Shown: one piece after another, positions 1 through 11,899 of the stretch
How the letters are laid out: every line of letters begins with the position of its first letter
How positions within the stretch are numbered: position 1 is the first letter of the stretch
NCBI GenBank assembly: GCA_963678675.1
Contig: OY783198.1
Span: forward strand, 22,554,684 to 22,618,683
From: Xiphydria camelus
Taxonomy: Eukaryota; Arthropoda; Insecta; Hymenoptera; Xiphydriidae
Length of the DNA: 64,000 nt
Direction of reading: 5' to 3'
Translations under genes and position numbers: made by a program
The notes under the pieces: model-generated
The model's database searches: none
Seen by the model: only the letters and a program-made list of their open reading frames with translations
What the model was told of the DNA's origin: nothing

Positions 1-1930
1 AGAATTTTTAACATTTTTTTTAGAACTCACGACTCTAACGATATTTTAGAAGAAAGAACACTTGCGTTTTTTCTTGCCCAAGAAATTCGCAGAAAAAGCG
101 TCGGATCGCGGTGAATAATTTTTCGCGAACTTCAGCTCCGCGGTAGTTCAAGTTGGACTGTGTGCGTTTCACGCGGCCACTTTATAGAAGCCGGGACGGG
201 AGGGGGAGTGCGCCTCTTGTTCCGGAATCGAGCGTTTCTCACTGTCTCGCGCTTTCAATTAGGCTAATTAACCGCGGCTCCGTATATTTGTTAAGGAGAT
301 ATCCGGCGGCGCCGCAGCGCGGAGGGTGAAAACGAGGAGGGGCTCCGTTTCGGATGGACGCAACGGGGTCGAGACAATTTGGAAAACGCCACGCGGTCGC
401 GCGATGTGCAATTACTCGGTCATCGGGTGCAGATATAGCTCCGCTGCTGGATTCTGGGAGAATCGAAATTGCATATTTACCGGTGAACGGTATCGAACTC
501 TGTTTTTTTTTCGCTCTCTCGGTCCTTCTCGTTACGATATTTGTTATTCGATTTTAAATTCCGCTCGTGTAAATAGCCTCTGTTAAAAGGCGATACGCGG
601 TGCTCGAATTAACGCGCACCTAACGTTAGATGCACATTCGATCGAACGCAAATATCAATTCCCACCCCGTCGGTGTTCTCAAACGCGTCACTTCTCCATT
701 TCGACTCAATCGAGTACGTCTTCGTTCGGACGATTTTCTTCGCAATTCGTAATTTCACACGTGGAACGAATTACGACATATCACCGTCGTGCCACGTTTT
801 TCCTCGGCTCTTACAGACTCCGTGTGCTAATTCTTCAAGAGTCGTGAATATTTTTTAGCCGATAACGTTTCACGAGTAGATCAGCTGTATTTGAACAACC
901 CGTGCAGCGATGCGATTCGACGGTCGGTGCCTTCCGTCGCCCGGTAATTATACCCGTCTAATTACTTACGTAACGCGCGCTACGCACAAAACCGCGTCGC
1001 ATTCTTGTCCCCGCCTCGCGCGGTCGCGCCAGTCTTAAATTCCGAAAACCGAAGGAGAATATCTCTCGTCCCGGCCGCGCGACGTGACTCGCTCCAGATC
1101 GTCAATGCCCGATAACGGAAGATCGTCTGCGACGCGTAAATTCGCCTCGGTGCGAAGTAAACAACCGGCCAGCGTGACGATAGCGGCGTCGATAACTCGG
1201 GCGAGTTACGCGCGCGAGCCACGTCCGAGCGAGTCGTTCGGTCGACAGGCGATTATCCGGAAATCCGGCTGTAAACGGAGCCGTGTACAGGCGTGTAGCG
1301 ACGAGGACCAATCATTGCCAATTCCACCGCACCTTATCCCGCCTCCTCAACTTCCGTATATACGTAGAAACCCACGCGGAGATCCTCCGAAGGAAGAGCT
1401 CGACGACGATGCTTGTAACAAAGTCGATTGCAAGGGTCGGTTACGAGCAGCGTGGAGCGAGAGGAGAGGCGCTCGTGTCTCCCTCCGCTGCCGCCGGAGG
1501 AGCCTGTCCGCGAGGACAATGGGGAACTCCTACCTCTATAGACACGTTCTCCCTACCGTTCCGACCATTAGCTCTTGGAATATCAATGCGCGTTTACGTA
1601 ATCCGAACGCGGCTTCTACCGGGGTTTTAATAACTAATATTATCTAGCCGCCGCGTCGTCGTGCCCAGCTCGCGTTACGTAATTGTAAATAAAGCGCGAC
1701 GACGCGTCATCGAGCGTCTTTTCGTTCTACTCGCAAGGTGAGGAAACGGGGCGCGATATCGCGTCATCGAATGTTTATCGGTGGGAGGACTGGCATATCG
1801 GTTTACAATGTATCGCGTGTAATGTATGCAAGATGAAAGTTTGTTCGTTATCTGTCGGAAATCCATACCTATCGTTTCAACCGGATGAAAATGTCGATTA
1901 ATTCGTAGCGTGCTAATTTCCAATCGCCTG

Positions 1931-2259
1931 TAAAGCTGGGTCTTCACTGCGCGAAACTGTTTCGCGAAACTAGTCTCGCCTCGTGTATACTTTGTACTCA
2001 CCCCGAAACTTGCTTCGCGAGTATGTTTCGAAGTGAGCCAAACGTCAGTCGGTTTTTGATCGCGCATCAAAGAGCTTCGCCTTCCGAGTGCCGCCAGTGT
2101 GAACGTGCACCGTGTGTTTCGCCGGCACCATTATCTCGCGCAAACTGGCGGCTCACCTTATTTTCGCCTGGAACCCGAAACGTTTCGTCCCGACACTCGC
2201 CGAACATTTTCGCGAAACAGTTTCGCGAAAGAGTTTCGCGCAGTGAAGACCCGGCTTTA
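1931..2259. mobile_element. palindromic MITE, TAAAGC(T/C)GGGTCTTCACTG ends
   Basis: Terminal inverted repeats run from TAAAGCTGGGTCTTCACTG to its complement (CAGTGAAGACCCGGCTTTA), followed by GCGCGAAACTNTTTCGCGAAA in each arm. At about 329 bp with no transposase frame it is non-autonomous. The interior holds further GAAAC/GTTTC repeats. The superfamily is not certain; a PIF/Harbinger-like origin is possible. Confidence 0.8.
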
Positions 2260-2786
2260 GAACCGAGTTCCCCGACTCGACTGCATCGACATCGCGTTAA
2301 TTTCGCGCTCTCTCGACGTCGGTTTAAAGCGCTCGACGAGCTTCCGCGTCGCCGCGATTATAGGATCTGTCGCGGAGCGTTTACGCTAAGCCCCCGCGCG
2401 CGGAAGGCGGCCCGAAGCCCGTGATTTGTAGGTCATAGATCGTATATGTATATCGCTCGTTGCGTAACGCCTATCGCACAGCCGTCGCGTCACCGAAGGG
2501 AAGGAGCGTCGGTGCGTGTGTAACGCCCGCGTGTACGGTCCCACGTATAGAAAACCGGTGTAAGTAGGCAGGTCGGATTCTTGGGCGCGCGCCTCGCGAT
2601 GCGCCATCGGACGTGTCTCAAGGTCCGCGAGAACGTCCGACTGGTCGTCGCAGCGACAACGCGTACCGACGTCGCTGCGTTGCGACGCACGGGATTTTTC
2701 TCGAGAGATAAGCGCGTCGCTCGACCAGTTTCTTCAGATGCTCTATTATAATCTGTCATCTAGCTTTGACGTTATTTTTGAAAGAA

Positions 2787-3022
2787 AACAGTTTCTTTGT
2801 AGTTGATAAATGTTTGTTTGAATACGGCGAAAAAACATTTTATTGGATCAGATAAATATTCATTGACTATCACGATATTTATTCGGCATAATTAGATCCT
2901 TTGAGACAGCTATTCCAATGATATAAAGATTTTAATAATTAATGTGTATTTTTTCTCGTCCTAACGAAATATTCATTTCACAGTAGTTGAAATTACATTT
3001 ATTAACTATTGATAAACTGTTT
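2787..3022. mobile_element. AT-rich MITE with about 27-bp inverted ends
   Basis: The left end AACAGTTTCTTTGTAGTTGA and the complement of the right end, AACAGTTTATCAATAGTTAA, match over about 27 bp and bound an AT-rich 236-bp segment within GC-rich DNA. The interior is unrecognised. Confidence 0.6.
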
Positions 3023-3303
3023 TTTCGGTGTACTTTTTCCTTTCGATTGCTTCCAGTCGGACCGTGATTTCCGATTCGCGTGGTCGTAGGAAGCCGAACC
3101 TCTCGCGCGCTGTCGCAACGAGAAGACAAACTTCCGGCGCGTGAAAAAGAAATACGAAGAGAGCGCTAGAGGGAGAAAGAGGGGGAGGGTACGCGAGAGA
3201 GTACGCGTGCACATTGTCTGCCATCTGCCTTACGTATTAGCCCCGGTGTGACCTCCTTTTCTACACCACGTTCGTAATATCGTCGAGTTAGCTCTTGGCT
3301 CGC

Positions 3304-3306
<3 letters not shown>

Positions 3307-3380
<74 letters not shown>
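3307..3380. repeat. (CT)n microsatellite, 74 bp
   Basis: An uninterrupted CT dinucleotide run, followed by a degenerate TTTC tract. It generates long Ser/Leu and Arg/Glu frames that are not genes. Confidence 0.98.
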
Positions 3381-3386
<6 letters not shown>

Positions 3387-4351
3387 CTCTTTTCCCTCCG
3401 CTCCGTCTCGCTCTTTCCACGTAGGCGAAGCGATATCTCCGTCGACGCATTCATACACACAGAACGCGTTCGTGTAACTCCGAAGCGACGAACTTATCGA
3501 CGCCATTGTTTTACCGGAAACGCGACCGCGCGGTGGTTTCGGCGTCCCGATTAATCAGATATGTTGCCGAGAGCACTTACACGAACCCACGCGAACGAGG
3601 TGCGAAGCTGTGGCAGTAGGAGACGGAGGCTGGTCATTGCGGCTGAAACCGATCTCTCTTTCTGAGTCCCTTTTCGATGTTGCTTTCGGTTTTTCTTTTA
3701 GCTAGTCGCCTTTTTTTACAGCATATGTTCAATTAATTTTTTCAGTTCGCATTTATTCATTTTCGTAGTCTTCTTTCTTTTTTTTTCAGTAGCAATTCTT
3801 TATTTTAGCTCTGTATCGCTATTTTTATTTGTATACCTATTTTCTCTTTATCTCGAAGAGTAGTCTAAAATTGAAGAGAAACAAACGACTCTCTATCTTT
3901 CTCACGCAGTAAGCTTATCGCTCGCCAAGAACACCGTCCAACTTCAATTTCGCGTAACTCCTCCCATTTCCCCCTCACCGCAGGAAGGACGATAGATCCT
4001 AATCGTTTTAGACGTTAAACGCTCGTTGCACGGCACGGTACCCTCTACGTGGCCCTGAAGGTTCGCTGCATGCCTCACGCTCGCGAACTTTTCCAGGAAT
4101 TCGAACTGGAGAGTCTTCATTGTTGCCATCGCCGTTGTGCGAGCCGAGTTCGACACGCGAGATATCCACGCGCCCTTGCAGGACGGTGGGAACGTACACG
4201 TATACGACGCATGCGCGCACGTGGCGATTCTGTGCCTCGGCGTTATCGCCGATAACGTCGAGATAATTTCACGTCGTGCACAAAGTAGATGGACGTACTA
4301 TAGCGCGCGAGCACGAAGCGCTCGAGGGGAACGTGCTCGCAATTGCGGCTT

Positions 4352-4369
4352 AATAATGACGTCATTATT
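4352..4369. promoter_or_regulatory. perfect 18-bp palindrome centred on a CRE (TGACGTCA)
   Basis: AATAATGACGTCATTATT is its own reverse complement and contains the consensus CREB/ATF site. It stands at the boundary between GC-rich DNA and the AT-rich stretch 4437-4860. Binding is inferred from the motif only. Confidence 0.5.
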
Positions 4370-4436
4370 TGTCGCATGTTTCTTTTGTCATGAGTTGCAA
4401 CATCTCGTATATTCTTCATTAGGGAGATAAGTAATT

Positions 4437-4860
4437 TCTATACTTGGAAACTTAATTTTTTCAAATAATGTTTTTCCCGTCGTTGTTATAGAAACATCAA
4501 AAATTCAGTTATCGCATAGAAAAAAAAATATTCATATTTTTTAAATTAATTTGTAATTTCTATACATATCTATTCCATGTCATACAAAAAATAAAATGTC
4601 CGAAAAAATAATTATCCGCTGAGTTATAAGTGATGCCTTTATACCAAGCAATGAGTGCGAGAGAGATAGACTTGGAATACTATGATGTATGCTGCATTTT
4701 TAAATTTCATACTCTGGTTCAAATATGACCGAAAATGAAAAATAAAAAATACGAGGTAAATAATTCTGTCCAAATATATCAAATATATAATAAAAGAAAA
4801 CTAGTCGGAGAGTCGAATTACGTAGCTTCGAAAAATTTGTTATACGGGATTTGAAATTTT
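4437..4860. other. AT-rich island, possibly an old transposon remnant
   Basis: A 420-bp stretch of strongly AT-rich sequence is embedded in GC-rich intron. No inverted ends or target duplication were seen, so a transposon origin is only suggested by composition. Confidence 0.3.
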
Positions 4861-6040
4861 GAGAACGGAGGGAAGAGGGCGGGGTGAAATGTTTCGGACC
4901 GCGCCGCATCGCGCCCCGCTCGTCCTCCTCAATACATTATTCAAACTTTCCCGAAGAATCCCGGGGTGAATTTTAAGGGGGTAAACGCCAAGAATAGCTA
5001 ACGTTTTCCCCCATCCCCGCGATCCTTCTTCTCCGTCTATCTCTATCTTTCCCTCTTCCACCTCATTTCCAATATTCCCGCACTCTGTTACCCCGCGCTG
5101 TGCTCGGGTTTTTACAAACAATTTGTTACGCCGTCATTCACCCCCGCAGCCTTATTATTTAGAGTTTGAGCACTCCTCGTTTCACGCCGTGGTAACGGAT
5201 GTCGACTTTGCATGGCGCATTCGATTTTGGGGTGGTATTCATAGACGAGTCCTCGATTTAAAAAGGGATGAAACCCGATCGCCCCGGACGTTATCGAATA
5301 TCAAATGGCAAAAAATAGATGTTTAGTTTGAGGGGAGGATGATTATTAATTTTTTCTCCCCCATCCAGAACCCCGTATGAATGTCGTCCTCGCGATGACC
5401 GGCCGACTGACCCGTTCTCTTTCCCCGGAAATTCCCCCCTTCGCCCACGGGCGACTCTTTATCGCTCAACAAAGATTCGATTACCGCGGCACTCCCGGCG
5501 CATCCCTACGACCGTTGGCGGTTTCATAATCCCTCCCGTCCGTTATATACCTACGTATATGTATTAACGAGGCAAATTTAGCGCGAGTGAGGGTAATCGA
5601 TATTTGCGGGTCTTTATATACGAGTATCGCGGACCAGGGTCACCCTCTCGCCGCGGTGGTACCTTCGGTGCCGCCTGCACTCCGTGGAGTGCAGCGGCGC
5701 GTCGGTGTGGGTGAGCATGATACACCCGCTCGAGAGTTCGCGCGTATCGTCTCCCCCCTCTCGCACGGAACGAGCATTCGAGTCCGTACAGTAGTCGCAT
5801 GGTTAGAGGTATACCTGTGTGGCGGTCGCCCGCCCGGCTGGTATTTAGCGTAATTTATTAAACTGCTCACCCGATCCTCCCTTTGCCCGCCTACCCCGCG
5901 CCAGCTTTGACTGCGCCTCCCCTGGCTTCGCACGGAGTTCGAGGGTGGCAAAGAGAAAGAGAGAGAAAGAGAAAGAGGGGTAGCAGAGGCGCTACTACCG
6001 CCGGCGGCGTGCACACACGCGCGCCAATACACCGCCGATG

Positions 6041-6071
6041 TCGTCGTCGTCGTCGTCGTCCTCGTCGTCGT
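6041..6071. repeat. (TCG)n trinucleotide repeat
   Basis: About ten TCG units with one CTC interruption. It lies in a non-coding region. Confidence 0.9.
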
Positions 6072-7872
6072 TCTCTCGTGCGGCGAGTGGGAGGGCGGAA
6101 TCAATACCGGTGTGTGAGAGGGTGGGATAATGCGGCGGCTTGACGAGAGTTGTACGCCGGAGGAGGTTGGCGGAGGACTGGAACTTCGAGCCGGGGATGT
6201 TTTAAAGGAGTGGGAGGGAGGGAGAGAGATGAGTAGACACGGGTAGAGAGGGACAGATGGACGAGGAAAGAGAGGACGTAGGAAATAAACAATGCGCCAC
6301 GCTCTTCGCCGCTGTAAACCCACACCGCTACTACCGTAACTCGCGCCGCGCGGCGTACGCCACCGGCGTTGTAGAAAATTATCTACGACGGCGTAATAAA
6401 GGGGAAAGAGACTCGCTCGGCTCGCTGCTTCGGCCTGCAGACGACGTCGACGACGATAGACGATCTCGTCTCGTCGCCTCAATTAATCTCCGCTCACGTT
6501 TCCCCGCGCTCTGCCTCCTGTACCCTTCGCTCTCCGCGCGTTATGGACGCGTCTGCTCGCGGAGAGAGCGCGGGGCGGACCTTTGGAGCGATGAGACGCG
6601 TCGCCGCAGTCGATAGAACGCGCCTCGTCGAAAAAGAGTCTCGCCGAGTCTCCCAGGTGGCGCGCGACGGCGGGAGGGGGACTGCGAATTAATCGTCGTC
6701 CTTGGGGCGCCGCGGGAAGAACATCGGTCGCTGTATATATGACGAAAGAGGGAAGGGCGGGCAGCTCGGTATTCGTTTCAAATCGAATCACGGTCGCGAT
6801 TTCAATCCCGACCGCAGGAACGTATCATCCCATAAACTCTCTCGATCCGTACGTTTCCATCGAACTCCGCGAGGAACTTTTCGAGAGTTCAGCCGCGGCA
6901 ACCGAGGATTAAACCACGGGGCGTGCGCGTCCGCGCTGTGCTCACGCGGCGCGGGATCAACGGCTGTCGCGCGCGCGATATAATAGGGGCGATCGCGGCT
7001 CTCGGCCGCACGGCGCACGTCGACGAGCGACGGGGCGCGCGCGCGAGGAGGTCGTTTTAGTTTTATCGCGCACTAAACTACCCTCCTTCGCGCCCTATCC
7101 TCGCGCACGCTCGGCACGCCACTCAACCGCCGTCGACACCCCCTCCCCGCCGGCGGCCAACCTCCTGGCCCCCTGAACCTGTAACCCAGTAATGCGCAGC
7201 GTGTACTCGCGGTTATTTCTTCCTCCCTCCCTCCCACCCCCCACCTATACCTTCTTGAGACGTTGACGAACTTCGATCCACGGAGGATCACGAACAAAAA
7301 GTCTTTATAGATCGTGTAATATGGTGATGGGTCGGTGCGATCGTCGAATCCAGTTTGGGGAACGTAATTGGTTTAATGGGAGGGTCCGTCGGGTGTAGTG
7401 GAGACGTCAGGCGATTTTCTCGACGTGTACGGAGTTAACGCCGTATTTGTGAGAGAGTTAAGAGGCGGCGGTGGTGTCGCGTGCCGGGTTACGCGCTCGA
7501 TTCGTCGTGGATCGCGTCACGAATCCAACCCGGTGTAATTTGATGTCATTGGTTCGTGTTATTGGGAATTAGAGTGCTTCGAAGCACGATTCGTTGAGTA
7601 GATTGTATCTAGTGCATTTACGTAGTAGAGCAGTCCGGTCAGGTTCTTCGGTGCCGCAGTGCATTAGTCGACGTGATAAATGTTCCCTCGGTGTGCCCCG
7701 ATTCGATTCGTGGTCGGTATATCGGCGCGCTTCCACCCCGTGCGAGCCTCCGATATTTCCTGTTTCGATCGGGTTGGTCTGGACGTGGACGCGAGGACGA
7801 TTGGGAAGGATTGGGTCGCGTATATATCATCGTGGAGCTCGGTGCTCCCTGTGATTCGATTGATATACATAT

Positions 7873-8089
7873 ACAGGAGTGTTCACGCCCAGGCTCCGAG
7901 AGCGAATGGAGTATACTTTGAATTTGTCCACATGTGAGAACCAATAGCGGCTCGGTTAGCATCTCTTGGTGTCACTACAGCCATTCATTAATTAATAGGA
8001 AAGCTAACCGAGCCGCTATTGGTTCAGGTATGCAGTAAATTCGAAATATGCTCCACCTACTCTCGGAGTCTGGGAGTGAACACCCTGTA
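7873..8089. mobile_element. 217-bp MITE with ACAGGGTGTTCAC ends
   Basis: Two arms of about 50 bp are inverted: left ACAGGAGTGTTCACGCCCAG, right (complement) ACAGGGTGTTCACTCCCAGA, both continuing CTCCGAGAG. A second inverted pair inside (ACCAATAGCGGCTCGGTTAGC-like) leaves a loop of only about 45 bp. Flanks read ...catat and atatac..., so a short AT-rich target duplication is possible. No coding capacity. Confidence 0.85.
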
Positions 8090-9280
8090 TATACGTATAA
8101 TCGCTATATTTTCGATAGCGCAGCTGCGTATAGCGCGCGATGCGACCTATTCCAGGATACGGTGAAACTATTCTATTCGGAATGGCGTTCACTTTGACGT
8201 AATCGGTGAGATTTTAATTCGTATGACGATAAACAGCCGTTATACAGAAGATACGACAATCGAGTACAAAAGCAATTCACAGGTTATCAAATAATCCTGA
8301 TCGAAAATGACAATTTCTCTTCCGAGCGCATAACAAGCTTATCGCTCGTTCCATCGCCTTATCTAGCCGCAATCACGCACGAATCTCGCCCACTAGTCGC
8401 GCCACTTCGCGCGAGCCCCGCATCAGGCGCATCTCCCACGCGGATTCCCTGACACCTAATTAGTCTCGCGCACGGTAGTCGCTTCGGAAATAATATAGGA
8501 ATCCAACCGTATCCGCAATGGCATCGGACTCCGTTACGACGCTCCGAACGGCGCTTCCGGACTCGGACCGTTACACGCGCCTCGTGCGAGACAGTTTCTG
8601 GCGTTTTCTCCCGCGGCGCGTCGGGATTTCAGAGAAACCGCCGGCGGACGCTTCGCGCGTAACTTACTCCGCGCCGGCGTCTCTCGTTCGCTACAGAGCG
8701 ATCGTCGTTCGGTTTCGCGTAACCGTGCGGCCGGGAGGGAGAAAGTATCCGGTACGCGCGTTCACGAAGTGCCGCCGCGGCGTTACGTCCCGCCGATTTT
8801 CTCGTTTTTGTCCTCCCTTCGATGATTATTTCGCTCCTTCCCTTCGGAAGTCTCGAGGACAATGAGACGAGGTGTGGGCAGGTATATCTATCTCGCTCGG
8901 AAGCACCCGGCGACGTCCCATCGGGTGAACAACAACGCGCGGTTCGTTAAAGAGACGTCGACGCGTCGAGTTTATTTTTGTACGGAGAGCTCGATCAACC
9001 GAGTGTACTCCGTTCGGGCGTACAGAAGGTCGAGAGCGGCGTCCTCTCCCCTGGTATTTCCGTGCTCCGTGAATTAAATCGAACGCGCAAATAGCCAGGC
9101 GTGTGGCGTGACACTGACGCTCACGGGTCAATGGGAATACTAAATAGTCTGGTCTCGTTTTATTCGTTCGTATAACTATAAGCATCAATTTCTGCCCGAA
9201 AGGCGGTCAGATATTCTTAATTCAAGTTCTCGAAATATCGCGTGAATCGCAGTCAATGAACAGACTCGGCAAGCTATTGT

Positions 9281-9535
9281 ACATACCACACGTGAGGCTA
9301 AACTTACTCGCCACAGGGAAGAAACTTCAGTCATTATTATCTCATTATTTGTGAACTTCTGGACTGTATCAATATATGTACTTATAATAAGCCTTTATTG
9401 TAGATAGAAACGAAGTAAGTACCCACTTCAAGAAAGTATTATACAAATATGAGCCAAAAGCTCATAGGTAATGAGAGATAACAGAGTGATCGAAGTTTTT
9501 TCCCTGGCGAGTAAATTTAGCCTCATATGGTATGT
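9281..9535. mobile_element. 255-bp MITE, copy 1 of a local pair
   Basis: The left end ACATACCACACGTGAGGCTA and the complement of the right end ACATACCATATGAGGCTAAA match through AACTTACTCGCCA. The interior holds inverted copies of TCTCATTA..., giving a near-complete hairpin. Homologous along its length to 10155-10378. Confidence 0.85.
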
Positions 9536-10061
9536 GTTTCTTTGTACGCAAAGCGCAAATCTTATAGGTACACTCGTCGATTATAGTTTATCCGTCAATT
9601 ATGAACTCTATCAACGAGCTTAATTACCGACAATCGCATAAGCTAACGTACGAGGATTCGTAAACTCATTACGCAACGACAGGCGCGAATGTCGCGTAAA
9701 TTTGAACCGCGGCCGCAAGTGCAGCGAGTGCATCCGCGCGGCGTAGAATGGGCACTGGAAATGTTTACCGGCGTGTCATCGTCGTCATCGGTCGATTTCA
9801 CGTCGACGTCTGTCACGTGTCCGCACCAGGAAGAAATTAAGCGCGTGGGTATCGCCTGCTTAGAGACGGACGTTTTTCCTCGCGCGCCGATGCGCCTTGG
9901 GTCGTTGAGCGGCGGAGTTCTTGGGAGTGCGAGTCGCCATCTGCCGTCTCGTCACCGTTTTCTTCGTCGCTTACAGAAAATGACCGCCGTCGAGAGCTCC
10001 TCGATGGATTCCGGTGGTACGGTCGCACCGAGTACATCCTTGGCTGCAGGCCGCTCCTTCG

Positions 10062-10090
10062 CCTAGCCCAACCTAACCTAGCCTAACCCC
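10062..10090. repeat. degenerate CCTAA (insect telomere-like) repeat
   Basis: About five CCTAA-like units (CCTAG, CCCAA, CCTAA, CCTAG, CCTAA) lie just left of the MITE at 10155. TTAGG is the common insect telomere unit; the tract is short and could be chance or an old repair footprint. Confidence 0.4.
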
Positions 10091-10154
10091 GCGCGCTCGC
10101 ACACCTGCCTACCGAAAGACCATCTCCCCGCCGGCTCTGCGCGCACCGTTGCGG

Positions 10155-10378
10155 ATATATGTCACGTGAAGCTAAACTTGCTCGCCAGGAAAGATACTTC
10201 AGTCACTTTATATCTCATTATTTACCAATGCTTGGCCTAAATATATCGATATAAGATTTGATTGTAGATTGAAAAGTAATCTTCAAAAAAGCATTATACA
10301 AATATCAGCCAAAAGCTCATAAGTAATAACTCGATGAGGTAATAGAGAGTGTTTGAAGTTTGGCCTCGTATGGTGTAC
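10155..10378. mobile_element. MITE, copy 2, with a deletion in its right end
   Basis: It shares GCTAAACTTNCTCGCCA, CTTCAGTCA, TATTATACAAATA and GCCAAAAGCTCATA with 9281-9535 in the same order and orientation. The right arm has lost the GGCGAGTAAA part (gaagtttggcctcgtatggt). Divergence is clearly larger than between the two arms of copy 1. Confidence 0.8.
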
Positions 10379-11000
10379 GTATCCGTTATACGCGAAGTTT
10401 ACGATGAGTAAAAACGGGAATAACGAGAATGTGGCCAGCGCGCAGCGGTTGTGCAACTACGGCGGAGACGGAGTTGTAAAATAATCGTCGCTCCTCGTTG
10501 TAACGCGGTTGGGTCGGAGTTCGTCGTCCCGCGGCGAGTAAAACGAATAACGCGAAGCCGAGCACCGGGTTGATGTGTCGGAAGCGATGTGGAAAATTTG
10601 ACCTCGCCTCGCGCTTCTTGCCCACTCCCCCCTTCGACGGAAGGAGCGTTCGTTCAACGGCGCGAGTGCAAACATTGTATAGTTGAAAGCATGAGGCGTG
10701 CGAAAGCCGAAGTGACGATGCAACGGGTGCGTAATACCGGTGGGATTCCACGTTGTAGAAAAAACTTACGTGTACATTGCGCGAAGCTACAAATTGTATA
10801 ATGTTAACACGGAGAAATGGAGGGCGTTACACACTAGACGTCCCGGAATATACAGCGGCGTAAGACGAGTGACCTTTGACGCCAGGGACAGCTGCGCAGC
10901 TATTCTGCCAGCCGGAAGTAGATATTGAGGCGTAGCTGCATCTATAGTCGGGTAACCCGCGTGGCTCCGGTGCACAAATTTTAGAACACCTAGCATCTAT

Positions 11001-11209
11001 TGCCAGGTTTACACGCTTGGCACTTGCCACAAACTCCAAGCCTTCGCAAACGCGCAAACGTGTAAACGCTTCGCAAGCGCTTGCCGCAAACTTCCTTTGA
11101 TTTGTGCCAAAAACCGACACTCGGTCCCTAACCGACAAGCCAGGCGCCCTGTTCACACGTTTGAATTTCCGACGGCTTATCGAGGTTCGGCAAGCGTGTA
11201 AACCCGGCA
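11001..11209. mobile_element. 209-bp MITE, TGCC(A/G)GGTTTACACGCTTG ends
   Basis: The left end TGCCAGGTTTACACGCTTGG and the complement of the right end TGCCGGGTTTACACGCTTGC match over about 20 bp; the interior keeps several GCAAACG/CGTTTGC-type repeats. The ends resemble those of 1931-2259 (GC-GGGT-TTCAC), which suggests a common superfamily. No target duplication is certain. Confidence 0.75.
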
Positions 11210-11899
11210 TTATCGTTTCAGTTACGTCGGAATCTTGATTATCGAGTTAACCATTCCTCGCTTCTTCCTATAGACGTCCCAACTACAATGCGATAGGTAC
11301 CCAACCTACCCCAGTAAAAGATTTTCTCGACCTCCTAATGGGGTCGCTACTCTCGCAGCGCCGAGCAAGAACGGGGTTCGATCGAAGCCGCGGTGAATAT
11401 CCACGCAGCCGTATAGCATACAATCGTACCGCCGTTCTTTCGTCCCTTTTCCCTTCGTTTACAGACGTCTGGCGTCTAGGGGTTACGCAAGGATACAGAG
11501 ACGCGACGCGAGGGAGAGGGAGGATCGCCCGTGTCCTCTCCGCGACTGGCGAGAGAGAGAGAGAAAGAGAGATAGAGACGTATCGTGGGCGAACGCAGTG
11601 GAAATAAGGGCGGGGGAAAGCGGTGCGAGGGATGCGAGCGGAAAAGGATGAGGGGTGGTGAAGGCGACCGGCGGCGGTGGCGGCGGCGCTGGTAGCATTG
11701 ACGAAGGTGGGGAGCGAGGGAGAAAAATAATCGTGGATGAGTGGAGGGCGACCGATGGACGGAGTTCTTTCTCTCGCCGCTGGGAGTGATTAGTAACCTC
11801 GACACTCTCGCGGAGGCGGCGATCAACCGAGCCCCGACGCTTTTTGTGCGCCCTCTGATAAGTCGACTGCGCGTCGAATGACGTCGATGGAACGCGCCC

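Noticed and set aside
3166..3506. Arg-Glu and Ser-Leu repeat frames
   Set aside because: Translations of the (CT)n microsatellite.
5640..6482. 280-codon open frame on the minus strand
   Set aside because: Arg/Ser/Thr low-complexity translation including the (TCG)n repeat; no recognisable domain, and the region is CpG-rich with few stops in several frames.
9689..10066. 125-codon open frame between two MITE copies
   Set aside because: Not recognised as any protein, and no splice or promoter signal; mentioned only as a finding because of its position.
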